Below, piece by piece: positions 1-5,848 of a stretch of 12,766 nt of DNA. The stretch lies in contig CASBHZ010000085.1 in the NCBI GenBank assembly GCA_949123685.1, positions 1 through 12,766 on the forward strand, given 5' to 3'. Each line of letters starts with the position of its first letter. Position 1 is the first letter of the stretch. The notes beneath the pieces are model-generated. The model worked only from the letters and a program-made list of their open reading frames with translations. It searched no databases and was not told the DNA's origin. Origin of the DNA: an uncultured Bacteroidales bacterium (GTDB taxonomy: Bacteria; Bacteroidota; Bacteroidia; Bacteroidales; Muribaculaceae). The translations under genes and the position numbers were made by a program.

Positions 1-51
1 TGGCCCATTTTTTAATGAGTGCCCTGGCCTACTTTTCAGTGAGTAATTACA
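1..51 (+). mobile_element. Probable end of an IS21-like insertion sequence (partial)
   Basis: Two tandem copies of a 20-base unit are visible at 1-20 (TGGCCCATTTTTTAATGAGT) and 25-44 (TGGCCTACTTTTCAGTGAGT). They match at 16 of 20 positions and are separated by GCCC. Multiple tandem end repeats that bind the transposase are typical of IS21-family elements, whose termini finish in CA; here that would be about position 51. The transposase genes istA and istB would lie left of the window, so the identity rests on the end pattern alone. An assembly break at a repeated IS would also explain why the sequence starts here. Confidence 0.4.
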
Positions 52-116
52 ACCTCATAGTATCTGCATTGTTGCTCTACTGTCTTGCTTCTTCTCTTTG
101 CCATGTCGATTAAGGA

Positions 117-332
117 TTAAAGGGTGAATAACCAAAGGATGAAGCCGAAAAAGACGATTGTGGAAAGGATAGCCACTATTACACCTATCGCCACTCGGAA
201 CACTACGTTTACTATCTCTCTGACGATGCCCCAAATGATGCCGAACACCCAAAAGGCGGTGCGCATGATTAAGCTGCACATCGCAAGCCCAATGTATTGC
301 GCCATTTGTCTGAAATCTGCCGTTGTTGTCAT
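117..332 (-). CDS. Small hydrophobic membrane protein, probably of a conjugative element
   Basis: This 71-residue protein of unknown function starts at the ATG at 332-330 and ends at a TAA. After a short polar start (residues 1-10) it is almost wholly hydrophobic. One likely membrane segment spans about residues 11-34, and a second spans about 44-70, rich in Val, Ile and Phe with a Trp near the end. A charged turn (Arg-Glu at about 38-39) separates them, so a two-helix inner-membrane hairpin is the natural reading. The overlapping plus-strand frame is hydrophilic and looks like a shadow. The neighbours are an IS-like end on one side and a long structured gene-free region on the other. Small membrane proteins of this kind are common in Bacteroidetes conjugative transposons, but assigning it to one is inference. 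Confidence 0.5.
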   Translation of the reverse strand: MTTTADFRQMAQYIGLAMCSLIMRTAFWVFGIIWGIVREIVNVVFRVAIGVIVAILSTIVFFGFILWLFTL

Positions 333-503
333 ATCTTTGCTGTTTTTGATTTTTTGTTTTTTAATGCGGATTCAAGAGCTGAGGGAGTTGAGTTTCAAAC
401 TATCTTATCTGCCTCTCGTTTATCCGACATTTTTTTTAATGCGTCTTTCTGTCGCATCGGTCGTTTTCGTTTCGGGTGCTTAAAAAGGTAGGGATTAGGG
501 AAT

Positions 504-575
504 GCAAGGTTTTTCGGGAAAAATACTACCCACAGGGCTGGAGATTTTTCCCGAAAACAGGAGGCTTGACCTTGC
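504..575. repeat. Long two-part stem-loop
   Basis: Positions 511-524 (TTTTCGGGAAAAAT) and 544-557 (ATTTTTCCCGAAAA) form a perfect 14-bp inverted repeat around a 19-base loop. An outer 7-bp helix pairs GCAAGGT (504-510) with ACCTTGC (569-575), leaving an 11-base bulge on the right arm. The loop itself contains CCC/GGG (529-531/535-537). There is no T-tract directly after the stem, so this looks more like a structured RNA or protein-binding DNA site than a simple terminator. Confidence 0.6.
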
Positions 576-746
576 TTTCCCGTCAAATCCCGGAGTTACC
601 TTTGCGCCCAGAACGGAAATGACTGCCTGATGCGGCCCACTGAAAGGCGCGAAAATGGAGGTAAACGGAAGTAGAGGCAGATTAGACAGAAAACTTCAAA
701 AGAGAAATCCGTGAAAAAAGGAGGTCTCCCCCCAAAAAGGACATAG

Positions 747-887
747 CCGGTAGCGTGAAACCGGGCAAACCACCTGCAAGGAAGTATGGTTCTATCTGTC
801 TGGTCAGACGTGTCGGGGCGGGCAGATAAAATCATTCTTCCCGGTTTGCCTGCTGTGGGTGACGGCTTGTTCCATTTATGGACAAGC
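747..887. repeat. Cluster of nested inverted repeats, oriT-like
   Basis: Five inverted repeats lie within 141 bases. CCGGT 747-751 pairs with ACCGG 760-764. GGCAAACC 764-771 pairs with GGTTTGCC 843-850. TATCTGTC 793-800 pairs with GGCAGATA 821-828 (one G-T pair). GTCTG 798-802 pairs with CAGAC 805-809. GCTTGTTCCAT 865-875 pairs with ATGGACAAGC 878-887 (one bulged T). Some share bases and so are alternative folds. Dense short inverted repeats in a gene-free part of a mobile element are what an origin of transfer usually looks like, but no relaxase gene is visible here to support it. Confidence 0.45.
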
Positions 888-970
888 GGTCATACACGGC
901 TTTCCGCTTCCGGCTCAAAGGAACAGCGAAAAAGAAAAATCATCTGAAAAACCGTAAAAGCTCCTCTTTG

Positions 971-1056
971 GCATAAGCATAAAAAGAAATGGGCCTTGCC
1001 TCATCAGTCTAAACTGTTGTTTAGGCGTGAGGCAAAGCCCTTTTCTCAGCTTATGC
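971..1056 (+). terminator. Strong composite hairpin with T-run, terminator-like
   Basis: The core stem pairs GGGCCTTGCCTCA (991-1003) with TGAGGCAAAGCCC (1028-1040), 12 of 13 positions, and is followed at once by TTTT (1041-1044). A top helix pairs CTAAAC (1009-1014) with GTTTAG (1019-1024) around TGTT. An outer helix pairs GCATAAGC (971-978) with GCTTATGC (1049-1056), enclosing the T-run. The core has the form of an intrinsic terminator on the plus strand. The outer arms are unusual for a terminator and suggest either an alternative fold or a larger structured element. Confidence 0.6.
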
Positions 1057-1060
1057 GGTA

Positions 1061-1107
1061 GTCGGCACACGTTCGTTCAACATTCTTTTGGACGATGGTG
1101 TGCCGAC
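1061..1107. repeat. 10-bp perfect inverted repeat
   Basis: GTCGGCACAC (1061-1070) and GTGTGCCGAC (1098-1107) are perfect inverted copies around 27 bases. Inside, CGTTC (1074-1078) can pair with GGACG (1090-1094) with one G-T pair. It starts four bases after the outer arm of the preceding hairpin. It could be a recombinase or accessory-factor site near the end of the mobile element, or a second RNA helix. Confidence 0.5.
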
Positions 1108-1155
1108 GGATAAAATCGCTTTTACGGAAAAACGTATATGATAAAGAAAAAATCA

Positions 1156-1188
1156 GGGAGATTCATTTCAAAATCTCCCGTTTTATTG
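1156..1188 (+). terminator. Probable bidirectional intrinsic terminator
   Basis: GGGAGATT (1156-1163) pairs perfectly with AATCTCCC (1172-1179) around an 8-base loop. On the plus strand GTTTTATTGTT follows. On the minus strand TGATTTTTTC follows, so it could act in both directions. It is the last recognisable structure before the suspected end of the mobile element. Confidence 0.55.
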
Positions 1189-1198
1189 TTACTTTTGC
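1189..1198 (+). other. CTnDOT-like attachment core, also a -7 promoter box
   Basis: TTACTTTTGC matches the published CTnDOT attachment core GTANNTTTGC at every fixed position except the first. TACTTTTG at 1190-1197 also fits the Bacteroidetes -7 box TAnnTTTG; the two consensus sequences share this core, so the match alone is not decisive. It lies where structured, more GC-rich DNA gives way to AT-rich DNA leading into a conserved chromosomal operon. No convincing -33 box lies 19-20 bases upstream. The 178 bases after it (1199-1376) hold no gene; I see only GGTTACG/CGTAACC (1218-1224/1265-1271) and a further CGTAAC at 1327-1332. Confidence 0.35.
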
Positions 1199-1363
1199 AT
1201 ACGAAGAGTTCTTTGAAGGTTACGCAACGCGCAGAAGAATAATGCAGCAGATAACTAACTAAATCGTAACCTATTACTATTATGAGCAATTAACCTAAGC
1301 TCATTTCCAATAAATTACACTCTTTTCGTAACTTCATATTACAAAATTACAAAAAATCAGGTA

Positions 1364-1428
1364 ACAAAAAAATTTAATGTGCATATGAAACGCGGTTAAA
1401 ATAATATAGCTGCGTTTCGTATGCACAT
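1364..1428 (-). terminator. Intrinsic terminator of rprY
   Basis: Positions 1377-1398 and 1407-1428 pair along 22 bp with only a few G-T pairs around an 8-base loop. Reading on the minus strand, the hairpin starts 22 bases after the rprY stop and is followed by TTAAATTTTTTT. This is a textbook intrinsic terminator for the rprX-rprY direction. The stem is longer than usual, and a diverged relative occurs at 5654-5700, so it may be a repeat family reused as a terminator. Confidence 0.8.
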
Positions 1429-1450
1429 CAAACATGTTTGGCGGAGAGAA

Positions 1451-2173
1451 TCAATCTTTTATCTCTGTTTCTGCATCAATGTCCGGGGCTATAAGTTTAT
1501 AGCCTTTACCATGGATGTTTATGATCTCGATTGAAGGATCGTCCTTTAGGAGTTTGCGGAGCTTTGTGATATATACATCCATGCTTCGCGCGTTGAAGTA
1601 ATTGTCATCGATCCAGATTGATTTCAATGCATAGTTACGTTCCAGGATTTCGTTTACGTGAGAGCAGAGAAGTGCCAAGAGCTCAGATTCTTTTGTGGTA
1701 AGCTTCTGCGTCTTGTCATCGGCAATTAGTACCTGCTTCTGTGTGTCGAAAGTATATTTGCCTATTTTGTAGAGAGTGATATCCTTATCACGTTTCCCTT
1801 TTACACGTCTCAGTATTGCACCGATGCGGAAAACGAGTTCTTCCATTGAGAATGGTTTGGTGATATAGTCGTCAGCTCCAAGTTTGAATCCTTCAAGCAC
1901 ATCTTCTTTTAATGCTTTAGCCGTAAGGAAAATTATAGGCACATCACCATTTACGTTACGTATTTCCTGTGCCAGCGTGAAGCCGTCTTTTTTAGGCATC
2001 ATGACATCAAGGACACATAGGTCGTATTTGCCCTTTAAGAATGTCTTGTATCCTTTTTCGCCATCAGGGCAGAGGTCTGCATTGAATCCTTTTGCCTGAA
2101 GGAACTCCCTGAGAAGCATTCCCAAGTTTTCGTCGTCTTCGCAAAGCAGTATCTTTAATTTTTCGTCCATCAT
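1451..2173 (-). CDS. rprY: RprY response regulator (OmpR/PhoB type)
   Basis: A 240-residue DNA-binding response regulator, cytoplasmic partner of the RprX kinase. The receiver domain covers about residues 6-122: acidic pocket Glu12-Asp13-Asp14, phosphate acceptor Asp56 in DLCVLDVMMPKKDG, the conserved Thr84 and Lys106 of the TKPF motif. A winged-helix output domain covers about 135-230, ending in the typical HGKGYKL. Overall sequence and length match RprY of Bacteroides as I recall it. Two ATGs stand in tandem (2173-2168), so the protein may start one residue later. It is transcribed after rprX but separated from it by 416 bases holding a repeat element, which is odd for a kinase-regulator pair. 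A strong terminator follows. RprXY was named for effects on porin expression in B. fragilis; targets here are not evident. Confidence 0.93.
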   Translation of the reverse strand: MMDEKLKILLCEDDENLGMLLREFLQAKGFNADLCPDGEKGYKTFLKGKYDLCVLDVMMPKKDGFTLAQEIRNVNGDVPIIFLTAKALKEDVLEGFKLGADDYITKPFSMEELVFRIGAILRRVKGKRDKDITLYKIGKYTFDTQKQVLIADDKTQKLTTKESELLALLCSHVNEILERNYALKSIWIDDNYFNARSMDVYITKLRKLLKDDPSIEIINIHGKGYKLIAPDIDAETEIKD

Positions 2174-2260
2174 ATATAGTAGTTTATTTAATTATTTCAC
2201 ATTAAGAAGTTTATAATTATTCAACCAATTTCTAAACAATTATGGTTTTTCACATTCTTT

Positions 2261-2515
2261 AGAAGCTGTTTAAAAATAGAAGTTAATTTGGAGGGTCGCA
2301 AGCTTGCGAGATTTCAAGTAACTTGAAAAACAGCATTGATTAAAATTTTAACACATGAAGCCTGTCGATAAATAAAAATTACCTTTTGTCCGGCTCTCTC
2401 CGGTTAAAATCCATTCGCGGCGCAGTCACATAGCCCGCTATGCTCCTTTGCCTTAAATGAATTTTAACTCGGAGATAGCCGCCCCAAATTTAACTTTTAT
2501 TTTAAACAGCTTCTT
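2261..2515. repeat. Palindrome-rich MITE-like element between rprX and rprY
   Basis: The element is bounded by imperfect inverted ends of about 33 bases. The left end starts AGAAGCTGTTTAAAAATAGA (2261) and the right end, read inverted, starts AGAAGCTGTTTAAAATAAAA (2515). Inside are a perfect 14-bp palindrome (2296-2309), TTTCAAGT/ACTTGAAA (2312-2319/2321-2328), a TTAAAATTTTAA-type palindrome (2340-2351) and a long stem of roughly 20 bp (2392-2415 with 2456-2480) topped by CATAGC/GCTATG (2429-2442). There is no open frame. It resembles a non-autonomous transposable or extragenic palindromic element. I cannot name a parent transposase, and clear target-site duplications are not visible. Confidence 0.65.
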
Positions 2516-2589
2516 AATCATATAACAAACAATGGCGTGAAATTCCGCATAAATATTTAACATTTTTAAATTGGTGTTTTAACACATGT

Positions 2590-4062
2590 TTATTCTTTGC
2601 CTTTGTCACGCGTAATAAGCGGGAGCGAGATAATGAAGGTTGACCCCTTGCCAAACTCACTTTCCACAGATATGTTTCCTCCGAAGAGTGTGATCATTTT
2701 CTTTACGTATGCCAGACCGAGACCGAAGCCTTTGACATCGTGCCTATTGCCTGTGGATACACGGAAAAACTTGTCGAATATCCGTTTTAAATCATCTCTT
2801 TTTATACCGATTCCGTTATCTTTTATGCGAATTTCAAGTTGGTTGTTAATATTTTTTGTAGTGATTTCCAGCATTGGTTCACGATCTTCATCCATATATT
2901 TTACCGCATTGTCCAGAAGATTGAATATTACATTGGTGAATTGCATCTCGTCAACCCTTATTTCTGCATTATGAGCTTCAAGAAGGGTGGTGAGCGAACC
3001 TCCATACTTTTCCACTTTAATTTTAAAAGTGTTCACGACATTTGCTATTATGGCGTTGGCATCCACTTCTGTAAATTTGAGTGCTGATCCGGTGTTGTCG
3101 AATACTGACATCTGGAGCACTTTTTCTACTTGGAATCTCAATCGTTTCGACTCTTCCGTTATCACTTCCGACAGATGTTCGAGAGATGAGCTGGATTTCC
3201 TTATAGATGGATCGGACAGCATCTGACCTGCAAGTGAGATCGTTGATATCGGAGTCTTAAGTTCATGAGTCATGTTGTTGATAAAGTCCGATTTCATCTC
3301 TGTGAGCTTTTTCTGCCTGAATGCCAAAATTATAGTATACAGGAAGATTATCAACAATATTAAAGTCAATACTAAGGTGGGTATAATGAATCTCACGGAA
3401 GAGAATATATACGAATGTTTGGTCGGAAATTCAACTTTGAGATTATAGTAAGTATCGGAATTTGAGAATAGCGGTATGCTATATATGTTATGTTTTGCAT
3501 TGTCTTTGTAACCCTCGGTGGAATATATCAGGTTGCCTCTCACTCCGTAAACTGCAAATACGAAAGGCACATTGACACCGTTGTTCGTCAACTCGGTACG
3601 TAGGCAATTGCGGATTAAAGTGGAGTCTGCACGCTCCATCACAGGTCGTGAACCTGCATCGCGAAGAATGGACAGGATAACCTCATTGAGCAGACCTTTC
3701 TGGTATAGGTATTGGCTGCGTATGACTTCTTGCAAATTGCGATATCTCTCCGCCACGTTCTGATTGGCAGGAGGGAAAATGCGTGCTGCCGGCTCAATTT
3801 TTGAAGTCTCCATATGCGGCGTGTTGGTATAATCGTGGTAGAAACTTGACTCGATTATGTTCACGTCCTTTTCAAGAAAATGTAATGTTTCCTCACGTTC
3901 GAGAAATTCCGAAGTGGAATATAGCGATCGCATCACCCCCTCCGAAAATTGCTCATCTCGCATCTTTACCATATTCTCAAGATACATGATCTGAAAATAT
4001 AGTAGAACACCGAACGTGAGTGCCATTATTATGGTTAAAAGCCAGATTACAGATTTTTTCAT
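2590..4062 (-). CDS. rprX: RprX sensor histidine kinase
   Basis: A 490-residue inner-membrane sensor kinase that autophosphorylates and passes phosphate to RprY. Membrane segment 1 spans about residues 5-27 and segment 2 about 224-248. The roughly 195 residues between them form the periplasmic sensor region. HisKA covers about 255-320 with His266 in NMTHELKTP. The ATPase domain covers about 370-482 with N-box NLLDNAVKY (381-389), G1 DNGIGI (415-420), F-box region FDKFFR (429-434) and G2 GFGLGL (445-450), so it is catalytically complete. There is no HAMP or PAS domain. The start and the first 70 residues look like Bacteroides RprX as I recall it. A good promoter lies about 110 bases upstream. 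Downstream, a repeat element separates it from rprY, so rprY may depend on read-through or on its own promoter. Confidence 0.92.
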   Translation of the reverse strand: MKKSVIWLLTIIMALTFGVLLYFQIMYLENMVKMRDEQFSEGVMRSLYSTSEFLEREETLHFLEKDVNIIESSFYHDYTNTPHMETSKIEPAARIFPPANQNVAERYRNLQEVIRSQYLYQKGLLNEVILSILRDAGSRPVMERADSTLIRNCLRTELTNNGVNVPFVFAVYGVRGNLIYSTEGYKDNAKHNIYSIPLFSNSDTYYNLKVEFPTKHSYIFSSVRFIIPTLVLTLILLIIFLYTIILAFRQKKLTEMKSDFINNMTHELKTPISTISLAGQMLSDPSIRKSSSSLEHLSEVITEESKRLRFQVEKVLQMSVFDNTGSALKFTEVDANAIIANVVNTFKIKVEKYGGSLTTLLEAHNAEIRVDEMQFTNVIFNLLDNAVKYMDEDREPMLEITTKNINNQLEIRIKDNGIGIKRDDLKRIFDKFFRVSTGNRHDVKGFGLGLAYVKKMITLFGGNISVESEFGKGSTFIISLPLITRDKGKE

Positions 4063-4172
4063 ACTTTATTAACAAAAAATAACGCTTGTGGTTTTAGTCT
4101 GTGTTTGGAATTAAACACACATGCTTTCCCGGTTGCAATTACTTGCTACCCTTAGTTATTAACATATAAGTG

Positions 4173-4203
4173 CAAAATTAACATAAAATGTTAAAATCAC
4201 AAT
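4173..4203 (-). promoter_or_regulatory. rprX promoter (Bacteroidetes type)
   Basis: On the minus strand ATTG (4203-4200) serves as the -33 box. It is followed after 19 bases by TAATTTTG (4180-4173), an exact match to the -7 box TAnnTTTG. Transcription would start near 4166, giving a leader of about 105 bases. Spacing and boxes agree with the known Bacteroides promoter consensus. Confidence 0.6.
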
Positions 4204-4274
4204 TTAATTAAGTGAAAATTATACTAAAAAAGCAAAAAATCATTCGCTTGCTTAATAAATTGAATTTTAGATAT

Positions 4275-4282
4275 TAATTTTG
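4275..4282 (+). promoter_or_regulatory. -7 box of the C11 protease promoter
   Basis: TAATTTTG on the plus strand matches TAnnTTTG exactly. The only upstream TTG candidates give poor spacing (CTTG 4247-4250 at 24 bases; ATTG 4259-4262 at 12), so the -33 part is uncertain. The inferred leader is about 120 bases and contains the 4365-4388 hairpin. The rest of the 347-base divergent region 4063-4409 is AT-rich with nothing else I recognise. Confidence 0.4.
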
Positions 4283-4364
4283 TAAAACAAAACAACGACT
4301 TCATTAATTGATGTTAAGGCGGGTTCATGATCTTTACAGCCCATATCAGCTTTGAAGGCGTTTA

Positions 4365-4391
4365 AGAAGTTGTTTAAAAATAACTTCTAAT
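4365..4391 (+). repeat. Lone copy of the 2261-2515 element end, as a leader hairpin
   Basis: AGAAGTTGTTTAAAAATA matches the left end of the element at 2261 (AGAAGCTGTTTAAAAATA) with one change. Here the sequence closes on itself: AGAAGTT (4365-4371) pairs with AACTTCT (4382-4388) around ten bases. It ends about 20 bases before the protease start codon, so in the transcript it would fold close to the ribosome-binding region. Confidence 0.5.
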
Positions 4392-4409
4392 ATCTTAACC
4401 CCTCGCATT

Positions 4410-5633
4410 ATGAAATATATATATATATTAGCGTTAGTCTTTTCTTTAATCCTGACAGGTTGTCGCGATAATCAAGATCCTGTTCCTGCCGGTCCCAAAG
4501 AGGTTAAGCAGATGACATTGGTATATGCCGTTAACAGGAATAACCTGTCATATGATCTTGCTGTCAATGAGGATCAGATGCTTATGGCAATGAGGAATAT
4601 AGATCCTGATGTGTATAAACTTCTTGTATATAAATTCACCTCTGATGGACCGGGATTGTTTGAAGTACGGAAAAATGGAGAGGATCTGGAATTTTCGTTG
4701 TTGAAACGTTATGACAAATCTATCTTTTCAATAGAAAAGGAAAGAGTGTCGGAAGTGCTCGGCGATGCGCTTGCTTTCTATCCTGATGTTGAATCCAATC
4801 TTTTCTTCTGGGGACATGGCTTAGGTTGGGTAAATCCCAATAAATATTCAGATAGGGTGGAAAGAGTCACTTCTGCCACAATTCCGGAACTTTACGGATT
4901 CGGAGGGGAGTACATATATGAAGACGATATTAAAATCAAAACTGATTATATAGATTTAGATGAATTGGCAGCCGCAATACCTGACGGGAAGTTTGATATG
5001 ATTTGGTTTGACTGTTGCTACATGTCTTCGATTGAAGTTGCTTACCAGCTGAAGGATAAGTGTGATATATATGTAGCATATCCCACTGAGATTATGGCTG
5101 AGGGTTTGCCATATAACCTCGTCCTGCCTAAGATTTTAGGGAATATGCCGGATAGGGTAGGTGCTGCGCGCGCAATGTATGAATATTATGTAGGTAAGAA
5201 TTATCCCGATCCGGTGACTATAGCTGTAATGGACATGAGTAGTATAGAGAGTGTTGCAGATGCTGTCAGGAATATTGTATTTTCCGGCGAAGAGCGGCCT
5301 TCTGTTTCAAATTTGCAGAATTATTCCCGATTAAAGAACACTCCATATTATGATTTCGGTCAATATTATCGTGAATATGTGAATGCGAATCGTTCATCAT
5401 TTTCATCAGTAGCTGATGCCGATGGAATATTGAAGGATTTGAACACAGCGATTTCTAAATTTGTAATATATTCAGCTGCTTCCGATACCGATTTTTCCGG
5501 AAGACCTATTAATAAGAATAATTTTTCGGGGGTGAGTGTGCATAATTTCTTAGATGTGGATTCACCGAGGGATGGATATTACAGAAAACTGGATTGGTAC
5601 AAGAGGATTTGGGGAGGGATTGAAGCGGAGTAA
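4410..5633 (+). CDS. Clostripain-family (C11) cysteine protease lipoprotein
   Basis: A 407-residue exported protease of peptidase family C11, caspase-like clan CD. A lipoprotein signal (MKYIYILALVFSLILTGC) puts the lipidated Cys at 18. Residues 30-260 carry the peptidase fold: the catalytic His is His136 in FFWGHGLGW and the catalytic Cys is most likely Cys203 in WFDCCYMSS, aligning with the FDACLM-type motif of clostripain. Cys202 beside it is unusual. The remaining 150 residues are a less conserved C-terminal region. Clostripains cleave after Arg/Lys; the substrate here is unknown. There is no obvious separate heavy/light-chain cleavage linker. It faces away from rprX across a shared promoter region and precedes mscS by 215 bases, so it is probably transcribed alone. 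Surface or periplasmic location is inferred from the lipobox. Confidence 0.85.
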   Translation: MKYIYILALVFSLILTGCRDNQDPVPAGPKEVKQMTLVYAVNRNNLSYDLAVNEDQMLMAMRNIDPDVYKLLVYKFTSDGPGLFEVRKNGEDLEFSLLKRYDKSIFSIEKERVSEVLGDALAFYPDVESNLFFWGHGLGWVNPNKYSDRVERVTSATIPELYGFGGEYIYEDDIKIKTDYIDLDELAAAIPDGKFDMIWFDCCYMSSIEVAYQLKDKCDIYVAYPTEIMAEGLPYNLVLPKILGNMPDRVGAARAMYEYYVGKNYPDPVTIAVMDMSSIESVADAVRNIVFSGEERPSVSNLQNYSRLKNTPYYDFGQYYREYVNANRSSFSSVADADGILKDLNTAISKFVIYSAASDTDFSGRPINKNNFSGVSVHNFLDVDSPRDGYYRKLDWYKRIWGGIEAE

Positions 5634-5636
5634 ATT

Positions 5637-5820
5637 AAGTAAGTAAGAGAAATTAATGCACATATAAAACGCCGTTATTTTTGAGATGTTTTTGCTGCGT
5701 AATGAAGGAGCATATAGGCATATGCGACTGAATTACAAGGTAAAAACAGCCAAAAAGAACAAGTTTTATAGTGCAAGATTTCATTACTTACATATATCGA
5801 TTAATTTTTATTACTTACTT
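5637..5820. repeat. Intergenic inverted repeats, including a relative of the rprY terminator
   Basis: AAGTAAGTAA (5637-5646) and TTACTTACTT (5811-5820) are perfect 10-bp inverted copies that nearly fill the gap between the protease and mscS genes; TTACTTA also recurs at 5784-5790. Within it, 5654-5700 resembles the plus-strand sequence of the rprY terminator (1374-1415), sharing TAATG, CATAT, AAACGC, GTTA and GCTGCGT in order, but its stem is decayed. The 67-codon frame at 5686-5889 has poor composition and I do not accept it as a gene. Confidence 0.3.
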
Positions 5821-5848
5821 ATAAGTTTATTTAATATAGTCATAAAGA

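Larger units (their letters stand above)
333..1188. other. Gene-free tail of mobile DNA, rich in inverted repeats
   Basis: I find no convincing gene in these 856 bases. The open frames here (395-586 and 596-835, minus) have unnatural composition and overlap hairpins. What is present is a run of inverted repeats, listed separately: 504-575, 747-887, 971-1056, 1061-1107 and 1156-1179. By eye the stretch is more GC-rich than the AT-rich DNA beyond 1200. A long, structured, non-coding stretch of this kind fits the oriT or terminal regulatory region of a Bacteroidetes integrative conjugative element; that assignment is inference. Confidence 0.5.

Noticed and set aside
124..483. 119-codon plus-strand frame and the overlapping frame at 297-491
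   Set aside because: They lie opposite a frame with a coherent two-helix membrane pattern. Their composition and lack of any family pattern mark them as shadows.
395..835. Minus-strand frames at 395-586 and 596-835
   Set aside because: They span strong inverted repeats, have odd composition (many Arg, Phe, Pro, Cys) and resemble no family; the hairpins explain the sequence better.
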